This document shows positions 47,408 to 55,432 of a stretch of 64,000 nt of DNA, piece by piece. This DNA comes from Methylocapsa sp. S129. Lineage in GTDB: Bacteria > Pseudomonadota > Alphaproteobacteria > Rhizobiales > Beijerinckiaceae. Position 1 is the stretch's first letter, and each line of letters opens with the position of its first letter. The position numbers and the translations under genes are program-made. Under the pieces are notes generated by a model. The model searched no databases, was not told the origin of the DNA, and saw only the letters and a program-made list of their open reading frames with translations. Location of the stretch: NCBI RefSeq assembly GCF_009765995.1, contig NZ_LMUI01000050.1:1-64000 (forward strand), read 5' to 3'.

Positions 47408-47653
47408 GAGGCATCTTCCCCTAACGCGGACCACGCCACGCGTTTACCGCTCGATTGTAGGCGCTCCGCGATAGCGAAGCGAGCCAAAAATTTCGTCGCC
47501 GAACGCGGCCCACACGCCTCTTGAGCCCGTTTTGACTTTGCGGACGCATTCGCCATCGCGATCGAGAGGCGGCTTAAGCCTCAGGTTGCCCAGTTTTGTC
47601 AACAGGCCCTAATATGCGCGCCGGTTTGGCAAACGTCTGGAGAATCCTCATTC

Positions 47654-48226
47654 ATGCTCGCGTCCTATCGCATTGAGGGCTACGTCATCGCTTCATCCGA
47701 CTGCATGATCGCGGACGCGAACGCAGTCATGCCGGAAACGCTCAAGATTGAAGCGGACCATCGGTTCCTGGACCATGAACTCAATCGCTTCGATGTGCTC
47801 GTTCACGGACGCCATTCGCACGAAGGTCAGTCAAACTCGCCGCACCGGCGCCGGTTGGTTGTCACACGCCAGGTCGCGGCGATTGCGCCCAATCCCCGTC
47901 ATCCCAAATCCCTGCTATGGAATCCGGCGGGCGCGTCCTTTGAGGCGGCGTGCGGCGCGCTCGATCTTGCCGCGGGCGCCGTGGCGATTCTTGGCGGCAC
48001 CCATGTCTATGACTTGTTCCTCGAAATCGGCTACGACGCTTTTCACCTTTCTCGCGCCCGCAATGCAAAATTACCCGGCGGCACGCCTGTCTTTTCGCAA
48101 GTTCGATCCGGCCGCTCCACCCATGAGGTGCTGGCGCGGGCCGGCCTTGAGCCGGGGCCGACGCAGGTTCTTGACGAGGTCAATGCGGTGAGCGTGGTGA
48201 AATGGACGCGCAAGGCGTCGGCTTGA
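47654..48226 (+). CDS. DHFR/RibD-C-like reductase, first copy
   Basis: A 190-residue protein of the dihydrofolate-reductase/RibD C-terminal superfamily. It opens YRIEGYVIASSDCMIAD, then RFDVLVHGRHS, RRRLVVTRQVAAI and the cofactor-type GGTHVYDLFLEIGYDAFHL. These enzymes reduce pterin or related substrates with NADPH. It is divergent from folE. A close paralogue lies at 53470, and the two bracket the methyltransferase/glycosyltransferase genes in the same orientation. Substrate not established. Confidence 0.82.
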   Translation: MLASYRIEGYVIASSDCMIADANAVMPETLKIEADHRFLDHELNRFDVLVHGRHSHEGQSNSPHRRRLVVTRQVAAIAPNPRHPKSLLWNPAGASFEAACGALDLAAGAVAILGGTHVYDLFLEIGYDAFHLSRARNAKLPGGTPVFSQVRSGRSTHEVLARAGLEPGPTQVLDEVNAVSVVKWTRKASA

Positions 48227-48283
48227 GCCCGAGGCGAACGCTCATTTCTGCGGGCGCGCCGATCTCGGCGTCTGATCAACCGA

Positions 48284-48925
48284 TCATCCGCCGCGCGTCT
48301 CCAGCGCCGCCGCGATCTGTTCTCGCGTCCACACGCACATCTCTCTTTGCGGATACGGGTGGACATAATCGGCGATGCGAAAAAGCACGTCTCTTGGAAG
48401 GCCGAACGGTTCGCTGTAAAAATCAACGAGCCGGAATTCTCCAGCCTCGATGTCGGTATTGCGGAATCCGGTCGCGTTGATGTGATTGGTCATCATCAAC
48501 AGCTTGATTTTCGAATCGCAAAAATTGCGTAGAGCCTGAAATATATAAGCGTCGGGCAGATGAAACAGGCAATCCCGACAGAACCAGACGTCGGCTTCCG
48601 GAAATTTGTCGGCGACGATATCGAAATTGAAAAACTTCCTTGATTCTCTGGCATATTTCTTGACGTTTTCCCTGATCAGCGAGTTGGCGATGTCGCCGCC
48701 AAGATACAGGCTCCCATCGGGAAAGCCGACTTCCTTCATCCAATTGAAGTCGCCGCATGGCGCATCGAAGAAGGTCTTTATCTCGAATTGCCTGACAAAC
48801 ACCTCGAGCTGATTTCGTATGTTGCAGGTGTACGATAGCGTTGAGCCAGGGCCGCTTCGGCTTTCATCGCCGCTCCATCGGTTGAGCGCCATGATCTTTT
48901 CAAAAACATTCTCAAGCTCTGACAT
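48284..48925 (-). CDS. Class I SAM-dependent methyltransferase (glycan-cluster type)
   Basis: A 213-residue methyltransferase of a group often seen in glycan clusters: SGDESRSGPGSTLSYT, FFDAPCGDFNWM (SAM-binding), YLGGDIANSLI, DVWFCRDCLFHLP. The ATG at 48925 begins the recognisable domain; a longer open frame upstream is low-complexity Arg-rich. It is the last gene of a minus-strand run with a glycosyltransferase and another methyltransferase. Confidence 0.85.
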   Translation of the reverse strand: MSELENVFEKIMALNRWSGDESRSGPGSTLSYTCNIRNQLEVFVRQFEIKTFFDAPCGDFNWMKEVGFPDGSLYLGGDIANSLIRENVKKYARESRKFFNFDIVADKFPEADVWFCRDCLFHLPDAYIFQALRNFCDSKIKLLMMTNHINATGFRNTDIEAGEFRLVDFYSEPFGLPRDVLFRIADYVHPYPQREMCVWTREQIAAALETRGG

Positions 48926-49002
48926 GATGTTCGGTCCTAATGTCGCGCAACGAGGAGGCGCACCCCTGCCCCGCCGGCGTCTGGATAGCTCCGATGGTGG
49001 CG

Positions 49003-49884
49003 TCAAGCCGACCGAACCGCCGGGTTCGAAAGATCATCCTGCGGCATCCATTTGGCCATCAGGCTGCGGAGTTCGCGCTCATCATAGACGCGCTTGAAGC
49101 GATGCAGCGTTCCCAGGCGTTGAAAGATTTCATGCAGGAACGATCCCACCGGCGGGCATACGGTCTTGTCATAGCCGGATCGCCCAAACATCTCGCCCCA
49201 CAGATGCAAGAAAGTCGCTTGTTTGACGGCGGCGGCGACGTCGTCGCGATAGGCGGGCGCCAGCATCTTCCAGAAATCATCGGGTTCGATCGGATAGAAA
49301 GCGAAGAAGTCGCGGGCATAGGGCTCGACGCCATGCCGCACGACCAGCTCGGTCAGCAGAAACGGACCAATTGCGCCCCATTTTTGGTCGATGTCGACGG
49401 CGCCTTCAGCTTTTTGGATGAGTTCGTTCAACACCGGATGAGCGGGCGGCAGCTTTAGAACCGCATTATTGACCAGAAACTCGCCATACGGGTTGGATTG
49501 ACGGCCGAACACGATCGGATCGCCAGAGAAGTCCGGCTTTCGTAGACAGATGATGTCGGTATCGACCCAGCAGCAGCCGGTTTCGCGGATCAGCTTGTAA
49601 CGGAACATATCGGCGAAACTGGCGAGCGACGGCTTTCCTCCCGTGAGATAACGCGAGAGCAGCGATTCATCAGGACATATCCGCCTGGCGTCCGCCACTT
49701 CGACGCCGCGGGGCGCGTCGATCTTGTCGTCATAACTGTAGACGCACAGACTCGCGCCAACCGACGCAAAGGACGCCAGGCAGGAATAAGCGATCGCATC
49801 GAGCGGTCCATGCCAGAACGTCGCAAATTCCGCGATCGGGCGCCGGGCGGCGCTCGGGACGATCTCCTTATCCGTCATATTCAT
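49003..49884 (-). CDS. Glycosyltransferase with DXD motif (GT32-like)
   Basis: A 293-residue enzyme resembling GT32/'Gly_transf_sug' glycosyltransferases: ATFWHGPLDAIAYSCL near the N-terminus, a middle region with RYKLIRETGCCWVDTDII holding the metal-binding Asp108/Asp110, and NNAVLKLPPAHPVL. It transfers a sugar from a nucleotide sugar to an acceptor that cannot be identified. It is flanked on both sides by methyltransferases on the same strand. Confidence 0.85.
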   Translation of the reverse strand: MNMTDKEIVPSAARRPIAEFATFWHGPLDAIAYSCLASFASVGASLCVYSYDDKIDAPRGVEVADARRICPDESLLSRYLTGGKPSLASFADMFRYKLIRETGCCWVDTDIICLRKPDFSGDPIVFGRQSNPYGEFLVNNAVLKLPPAHPVLNELIQKAEGAVDIDQKWGAIGPFLLTELVVRHGVEPYARDFFAFYPIEPDDFWKMLAPAYRDDVAAAVKQATFLHLWGEMFGRSGYDKTVCPPVGSFLHEIFQRLGTLHRFKRVYDERELRSLMAKWMPQDDLSNPAVRSA

Positions 49885-49959
49885 GTCCCGGGATCGGGCG
49901 ACAAAGGCCGTCGCATCGAGCGGCGCGGAAACGCGATGAGGACGAGTGCACGAAGAACG

Positions 49960-50685
49960 TCAAAGAATCCTGGCCAGGACGTTGCGATTGTCATCCTCCC
50001 AATCGCCGAAGAACGTTTCTGTCGTGAGATGGCCTTTCGAAACGAATTCCGCGTAAACATCGAAAATCCAGCTCGCGTTGATGTCATCCAGAAGCAGATG
50101 TTTTCCAAAACCTCTTTTCGCGAGGCGAAGACAATTGGAGACGTCGGCGTGACAAATTTCGGTCGTATGTCCGCCATCGACGTGGAAAATGTCAAAATCC
50201 AATTCCGCGCGATGAACGGCCAGATAGGGCAGAACTTCTCGGGAATCGCCGGGAAAATAATGCACGCGACCCGGAAACTCTTTTGCCAGGTAGTTCACAC
50301 AATTGATCGTATACTTATGATGATCGATGTCGACGCCATAATATACAAGATCTGGATTGGCGGAAAGCGCGAGCAGAGCGCTGTGTCCAGCATTAACGCC
50401 AATTTCGATCATGGACTTCTTGAATCGCGTCGCGCGCCAAAGATTCCGCCTTGCCGGAGCTAAACTGGCTACCGGCAAGTTGTCGCCATATTCGCCGTCA
50501 CGGTCCCAATAAAATATTCCGCCCTCCAGAACTTCTCCTGATTCCTTGACGAGATTATTCAGCGCCCTCAAATGCTTGATAAAAGCATCCGAATAAATCT
50601 CAGAGGAATCTTTGCGATCGATCAGATAGTCCCGGATTTCAGACGGCAATAATTCTCTTCCGGGTAGGAGCTTGCGGCCGGTCAT
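49960..50685 (-). CDS. Class I SAM-dependent methyltransferase (Methyltransf_24-like)
   Basis: A 241-residue methyltransferase: SAM-binding SMIEIGVNAGHSALLAL, then YYGVDIDHHKY, and FDIFHVDGGHTTEICHADV, the signature of this group. The C-terminal half has LLLDDINASWIFDVYAEF. Base composition is less GC-rich than in most of the window, hinting at a different history. It is first of the minus-strand run with glycosyltransferase and methyltransferase genes. Confidence 0.85.
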   Translation of the reverse strand: MTGRKLLPGRELLPSEIRDYLIDRKDSSEIYSDAFIKHLRALNNLVKESGEVLEGGIFYWDRDGEYGDNLPVASLAPARRNLWRATRFKKSMIEIGVNAGHSALLALSANPDLVYYGVDIDHHKYTINCVNYLAKEFPGRVHYFPGDSREVLPYLAVHRAELDFDIFHVDGGHTTEICHADVSNCLRLAKRGFGKHLLLDDINASWIFDVYAEFVSKGHLTTETFFGDWEDDNRNVLARIL

Positions 50686-50864
50686 TTTAAACGCCTTGAT
50701 GAAGTGGAAATACTGCGGAAGAGCCCTTTTCGGGGCGATTGATATCGCGACCGGACCCTTCGCGACTTAAGCCTCGCCGACAACGCCGCAGCCCGTCAAC
50801 GGCCCAACTCTCTCGCTGTGGTCGATCCGGCGGCGCCCGACGGCGTCGAGGCAAGAAGGTTGGC

Positions 50865-51176
50865 TTACTTCATACTCAGGAACCTGTGCGCGGCGTCGCT
50901 GATCTTGGACGCTATTTCGATATCGGCGTCGGTAATTTTATTGCCAACGTCATGGGTGCAGAAAGAAAAAGAGACTTTATTGTAGGAATTATAAAATTCC
51001 GGATGATGATTGAGAACCTCCGCCTCGATCGCAACCTGAACGATGAAAGCTATGGCGTCGCGAAAGGTTTTTAATTCAAATGAAGCCTCAATGTTCGTTC
51101 CTTTAACGGACCAATCGGGCAAGCGTTTCAGTTCGGTTTCTATTTCCGACTTCGTGAGTATCTTGTGCTTTGTCAT
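50865..51176 (-). CDS. Pterin-4a-carbinolamine dehydratase
   Basis: A 103-residue protein of the PCD/PhhB family, which dehydrates 4a-hydroxytetrahydropterin after pterin-dependent hydroxylation. Active-site segments are present: NHHPEF (His57, His58) and CTHDVGNKITDAD (His75). GGAG lies just before the ATG. It is unusually AT-rich for the window. No phenylalanine hydroxylase gene is present, so it likely serves another pterin-dependent or pterin-modifying process together with folE and the DHFR-like genes. Confidence 0.9.
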   Translation of the reverse strand: MTKHKILTKSEIETELKRLPDWSVKGTNIEASFELKTFRDAIAFIVQVAIEAEVLNHHPEFYNSYNKVSFSFCTHDVGNKITDADIEIASKISDAAHRFLSMK

Positions 51177-51525
51177 CGTGGGTCTCCTTGATGATCTGAG
51201 TCGCGTTCAAAAATCTCTCCCGATTCTTGAGGAGAGACCTTCCGCGCGGCGCATTGATCTGATCGGCGCGGTTATCCCTAGAGGCGCCAAGGGGCATGTG
51301 CGATAATGGCGCATGCGCGCCGCTGGAACAACGGATAACCGGCGGCGCCGTTCCCAAACGGATTGTGACTTGCGGCCCGGGATTGGGGCCCATAGGACTT
51401 GGCCGGCGCGTCGTCGAACAGGCGCCCCGTTGCCAGCGCGGCCAAATTGGGCAAGTCTCAAATCCTCAATCAACCGGGAAATGGTAGTTTAGAAACTTCC
51501 ATCCGATTTTGAAAGTGAATGGCTA
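51177..51525. other. Intergenic region containing a nested inverted repeat
   Basis: About 350 bases between the divergent dehydratase and methyltransferase genes. No credible gene is seen. It contains a two-level inverted repeat (51270-51340, listed separately) and must hold promoters for both genes. Confidence 0.4.
51270..51340. repeat. Nested inverted repeat
   Basis: Outer arms GGTTATCC (51270-51277) and GGATAACC (51333-51340) enclose an inner hairpin, GCATGTGC (51294-51301) with GCGCATGC (51309-51316) around a seven-base loop. It could be an operator, an RNA structure in a leader, or a small palindromic element. Confidence 0.4.
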
Positions 51526-52242
51526 ATGGAGTTCAATAAACGGGAAATAGCCCGCGGCGCTGTCCTGACAAAGCTGGGGCTTTCTTCATTGGTCACCACT
51601 TCGGCGGTTGATATCTCAGCCTTTCATCACGCGCATGTGGAGCGACAAAACATTCCCGCACGGTTCATCATCGATGGTTTGACGATCGATGCGCCGGCGG
51701 GAATTTATCATCCGACGCCCGATTCCAGTTCGCTTCTTTTCATTCGCAACATGATGGCGATGGATTCGACCAAGATCGCAAAGACCCTCGAAATAGGCGC
51801 GGGCTGCGGCGCCATTTCTCTCTATGTCGCTGCAAGATGGAACTGCGAGGTCACGGCGTCCGACATATCCGCCGACGCCGTCGAATCGGTGAAACGAAAC
51901 GCCGAAACGAATGGGCTCAAGATCAATACGCTGACGTCAGATTTGTTTAACAATATCAAAGAAAAAGATTTCGACCTGATCGTATTCAATGCGCCGCTCA
52001 TCGATAAACAGCCCGAAAGCAGCGTAGAGAAATACAGTTTGTGCGACCCCGAAGGGCGCATCGTCGGAGCGTTTTTGCGGGAAGCCGGCAATCACATTAA
52101 AAAGAGTGGGTTGATAATCTTTTCCCTATGCAGCAATTCTGCTTATGAAGTGATGGACGGCCTCGGACTGAGGTTCAAGATTGTCGCGCTTGAACTGGGC
52201 TATAGCGGCTTCTGGCGGGCGATCGTCGGGGCTGAAATCTGA
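51526..52242 (+). CDS. Class I SAM-dependent methyltransferase (small-molecule/HemK-like fold)
   Basis: A 238-residue methyltransferase with the SAM motif KTLEIGAGCGAISLYVA, VTASDISADAVESVKRN, and DLIVFNAPLID where protein- and DNA-methylating relatives have an NPPY motif. The Asn is kept but the aromatic residue is lost, so a small-molecule acceptor is more likely than an amide nitrogen in protein. No strong ribosome-binding site; the start is the first ATG before the domain. Convergent with the next gene. Confidence 0.8.
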   Translation: MEFNKREIARGAVLTKLGLSSLVTTSAVDISAFHHAHVERQNIPARFIIDGLTIDAPAGIYHPTPDSSSLLFIRNMMAMDSTKIAKTLEIGAGCGAISLYVAARWNCEVTASDISADAVESVKRNAETNGLKINTLTSDLFNNIKEKDFDLIVFNAPLIDKQPESSVEKYSLCDPEGRIVGAFLREAGNHIKKSGLIIFSLCSNSAYEVMDGLGLRFKIVALELGYSGFWRAIVGAEI

Positions 52243-52259
52243 TTGGACTGGCGACGCCG

Positions 52260-53000
52260 TTACGCGATCGCAAATCCGGCGAGGTGCTCGGGAACCTGCC
52301 ATTTCTGCGTCGGATCGGGTTTATGCCGAACCGGTGAAATATCCCCGCGCCAGGCCACGCCCATCATTTGCGCGGTCTGATAGGCCATCGTATTCCAGCC
52401 TTTCGCGTCCAGCGCGCGCAATGCGGCGGAGACGTAGGGGACCACCAGATCGTGGAACACGATCATCGCCGTCGGCTCAAGGTAGCGCTCGCACGCGAGC
52501 GCGTCACGGGTCGGCGCGTCCCCGGAATGATCGCCGTCGATGAAGGCGAATGACCAGCGGCTCCCGCTCTCGCCGAGCCGGATGACCTCCTCAGGGCTTG
52601 GGCCGGGGATGAGAATGGCGCGGTCGGCCTGGCCGGAGCCGTTCACCGCCGCGACAAATTCACGGTTCCATTCCGGGTCGGCGAGCAAGGGCTCGATGAC
52701 GTGGAGGGAGGCGAGCCCCGATACGAGAAGGTGGCAGGTCGACCATCCCCGCCACGCCCCAATCTCCAGGCCGCGCCGGCCGGAGAAAAGCTGCGCATTG
52801 GAAAACAGGATCGCCGCTTCGTCCCGGTTGATGAACCCGACCTCGGGGTTTCGACGATCAACGTACCAGGTGTGATCGATTTCCTTTCTGAAATAAGGCC
52901 ATGTCACGGCCTCTTTGTCGCCGACGATCATATTTGGGAAAAGCGAATTGAGATTCGGAACATTGAGATTGTCCGACACGTAATCCTTGGCCATTGTCAT
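52260..53000 (-). CDS. Class I SAM-dependent methyltransferase (Methyltransf_24-like), second
   Basis: A 246-residue methyltransferase: RRGLEIGAWRGWSTCHLL (SAM-binding), LHVIEPLLADPEW, SFAFIDGDHSGDAPTRDAL and MIVFHDLVVPYV. It resembles the methyltransferase at 49960 in family but is only distantly similar. It lies inside the region between the two DHFR-like genes. Confidence 0.85.
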   Translation of the reverse strand: MTMAKDYVSDNLNVPNLNSLFPNMIVGDKEAVTWPYFRKEIDHTWYVDRRNPEVGFINRDEAAILFSNAQLFSGRRGLEIGAWRGWSTCHLLVSGLASLHVIEPLLADPEWNREFVAAVNGSGQADRAILIPGPSPEEVIRLGESGSRWSFAFIDGDHSGDAPTRDALACERYLEPTAMIVFHDLVVPYVSAALRALDAKGWNTMAYQTAQMMGVAWRGDISPVRHKPDPTQKWQVPEHLAGFAIA

Positions 53001-53273
53001 GCGTTCCAGCAGATCTCATTGCGGGCGAGTCCCTTTTCGGATCCGCCCGCGCCATATCTTCCCGCGCTAAGAGCGAGGCAAGCTCAAGTCCTTGACCTAG
53101 CTTCCCCGGGCGATCGCCGCAAGCCGCTCGGATGTCGACGGCGACCTGAGCAGCCGTCAGCTTGACCCTGCCATGGACAGGCTATCGATGCCCCGAAAAA
53201 ACAACTGGCTGCCTTTGAAAGGCCGCAAATTTTTGGACTAGCCGTTTGGCGCCTTACACCCCATACTATGTTG

Positions 53274-53477
53274 ATGACCGATCTCAAGCCCCATGTGGAA
53301 TTCGAACCGGTCGAGACGAAGACCGGGGCTGAATGGCAAGTGCGAGCGACTCTTCCCTCCGGGAAGCAAGTCTATCTTGGCGTCTTCAATACCCAGGCTG
53401 AAGCGAGAGAATGGATCGCGCGCAAGTCGGATGCATGGCTGCATCTCAAGGCGTGCGAGGCCAGCCGAAGTGGCTGA
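53274..53477 (+). CDS. Small hypothetical protein overlapping the reductase start
   Basis: A 67-residue hydrophilic protein (HVEFEPVETKTGAEWQV, then KQVYLGVFNTQAEAREWI) with a beta-beta-alpha look typical of small DNA- or RNA-associated domains. Its stop overlaps the GTG start of the second DHFR-like gene, so the two are probably translated together. The ribosome-binding site is poor; the first ATG is six bases earlier. Confidence 0.55.
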   Translation: MTDLKPHVEFEPVETKTGAEWQVRATLPSGKQVYLGVFNTQAEAREWIARKSDAWLHLKACEASRSG

Positions 53478-54081
53478 ACCGCCCGAGCGCCCGACCGGTC
53501 CCGGTCAGCGGGCAAAGCCTTATCGGATCGAAGGCTACGCCATTATTTCGTCCGACGGGATGATCGCCGACGCGGCCTCGGCCTTCCCGACTGCGCTTAT
53601 TTTCGACGCGGATAAACAATATTACGAGCGCGAGCTCGACCGCGTCGATGCGGTGATCCAGGGGCGCAATTCCTACGAAAGTCAGGCGAACTCGCCACGG
53701 CGGCGGCGGCTGGTTTTAACGCGCAAGATTGCAGCGCTGGCGCCCGATCCCGACCATCCGAACTCCTTTTTATGGAATCCAGCCGGCGCGTCGCTGGACG
53801 ACGCCTGCGTCGCGCTGGGGCTCGCTGCGGGCACGCTTGGCGTTGTCGGCGGGACGCAGGTGTTCGATCTGTTCCTCGAAATCGGCTATGACGCGTTTCA
53901 CCTTTCCCGCGCCAGCAAGGTGAAATTGCCTGGCGGGCCGCCGGTCTTTTCGCGGGTCGGGTCCGGCCGCTCGCCCGAGGACGTGCTGGCGAAGGCCGGG
54001 CTCTCGCCGGGCCCTTCGCAGATTCTTGACGAAGCCCATGGCGTGACTCTCGTCAACTGGACGCGCAAGGCGGCGGGCTAA
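53470..54081 (+). CDS. DHFR/RibD-C-like reductase, second copy
   Basis: A 203-residue paralogue of the reductase at 47654: YRIEGYAIISSDGMIAD, RVDAVIQGRNS, RRRLVLTRKIAAL, GGTQVFDLFLEIGYDAFHL. The GTG start at 53470 shares bases with the stop of the small upstream gene. The substrate-pocket segment differs from copy one (IQGRNSYES versus VHGRHSHEG), so substrate or cofactor preference may have diverged. Confidence 0.82.
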   Translation: MAEPPERPTGPGQRAKPYRIEGYAIISSDGMIADAASAFPTALIFDADKQYYERELDRVDAVIQGRNSYESQANSPRRRRLVLTRKIAALAPDPDHPNSFLWNPAGASLDDACVALGLAAGTLGVVGGTQVFDLFLEIGYDAFHLSRASKVKLPGGPPVFSRVGSGRSPEDVLAKAGLSPGPSQILDEAHGVTLVNWTRKAAG

Positions 54082-54091
54082 GCCAGCCCGT

Positions 54092-55087
54092 TCACTTGGG
54101 CCGAAGTTCGAGACCGACGCCTTTATTGACGAATTGCATCGTAAAGGCCTTTTTGTAATCGGTGTCGGCTTTTACGATGCCGGTTTTCACCATTTTGTCG
54201 AAGAAATCCTTCACCCGCGCTTCGGTCATCGCACCAATGCCCAATTTGAGCGTGTCGCCGGAATCGACGATGCCATATTCCTTGAGTTTGGCGACCGAGA
54301 AGGCGATCTGTTCGTCGGTCATTTCAGGATTGTCTTTCTTGATCATCTCGTTGGCTTTTGTATTGTCGCCATAGAGATAATGATACCAGCCGATCGCCGA
54401 AGCGTCGACGAAGCGCTGCACGAGGTCGGGGTTCTTGGCGACGAGTTCGCGGCGCGCCTCGATCAGCGTCGCATAAGTCGAATAGCCCTGGTCGGCGAGA
54501 AGAAAGACATTGGGCTTGAAGCCTCCCTGCTTTTCCACTTCGAAAGGCTCCGACGTCGCATAACCCTGCTGGATCGAATCCTTGACGGCGATGAACGGCG
54601 CCGAATTGAAGGTGTAGGGCTTGACGTTCTCGTCCTTGAACCCCCAGGCGAGCCGCATCCACGCGTAATAGGAGGCGATGCCGCCCTGGCTGACAAAGGC
54701 GGTCGCCTTGGGCAGATCGGTCCATTTGTCCAGCCCGACGCCCGGATGCGACATGAAGACCAGCGGGTCTTTCTGGAAGTCGGCGGCGACCGCGATGATT
54801 GGGATATTCTGCTCCACCTGCAGGAAATCGCCGATCATGTCGCCGCCCATGAAGAATTCGATCTTGCCGGCGACCAGCAGCATGCCCCCGTTCGACTGCG
54901 GCCCGCCGGGCAGGATCGTCACGTCGAGCCCATATTTGGCGTAGGTGCCGTCGACAACGGCCTGATAATAGCCCCCGGCTTCCGGGTCGGCGAGCCAATT
55001 GGTGCCGAACGTGACCTTGTCGAGCGCCAGAGCGGGACCCGACAGAAACATGAGGCCAGCCAGAGCGGCCGAGACGGCGATGCGCAT
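54092..55087 (-). CDS. NMT1/THI5-like ABC transporter substrate-binding protein (orphan)
   Basis: A 331-residue exported binding protein: signal peptide (AVSAALAGLMFLSGPALA), then KVTFGTNWLADPEAGGYYQAV, the NMT1/THI5-like opening found in binding proteins for pyrimidines, nitrate, taurine or thiamine precursors. The start at 55087 has GGGGGAA upstream. No cognate permease or ATPase lies in the window, so it must use one encoded elsewhere. It is divergent from a purine-deaminase-like gene, suggesting a nucleobase-type ligand. Confidence 0.88.
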   Translation of the reverse strand: MRIAVSAALAGLMFLSGPALALDKVTFGTNWLADPEAGGYYQAVVDGTYAKYGLDVTILPGGPQSNGGMLLVAGKIEFFMGGDMIGDFLQVEQNIPIIAVAADFQKDPLVFMSHPGVGLDKWTDLPKATAFVSQGGIASYYAWMRLAWGFKDENVKPYTFNSAPFIAVKDSIQQGYATSEPFEVEKQGGFKPNVFLLADQGYSTYATLIEARRELVAKNPDLVQRFVDASAIGWYHYLYGDNTKANEMIKKDNPEMTDEQIAFSVAKLKEYGIVDSGDTLKLGIGAMTEARVKDFFDKMVKTGIVKADTDYKKAFTMQFVNKGVGLELRPK

Positions 55088-55432
55088 TATGATCTTCCCC
55101 CTTGCTTTGATCACCGGAGATTTCGATCGCAAGCCGAACGCCGAACCGATCGTCGCTTGATGCGACCGGTCCTATGCGCAGCCCGTGAGCGTCTCCAATC
55201 CCTTTGGAACGCAGCATAAAGCAACATCGCCAACAGTCCGAATCCATTTTCCAACCAACGGCCGGCAAGTTTGACGCCGACCCTTTGTCGGCTCGCTAGC
55301 AATTTCCGCGCCGCGTCATATTGAAACTCCTGGGCGCGGTCGCCGCTATCGGCGGGCGTTTCATGACAGGTGGACAGAGCCCAGACCTTCATCCATCGTG
55401 GCGCCGGATGAGCCTGGAAGGCGCCTGTTCTG
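55088..55432. promoter_or_regulatory. Divergent intergenic region, binding protein / deaminase
   Basis: A 345-base gap between two divergent genes, where both promoters should lie. I see no clear operator, riboswitch-like structure or small gene. Confidence 0.35.
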
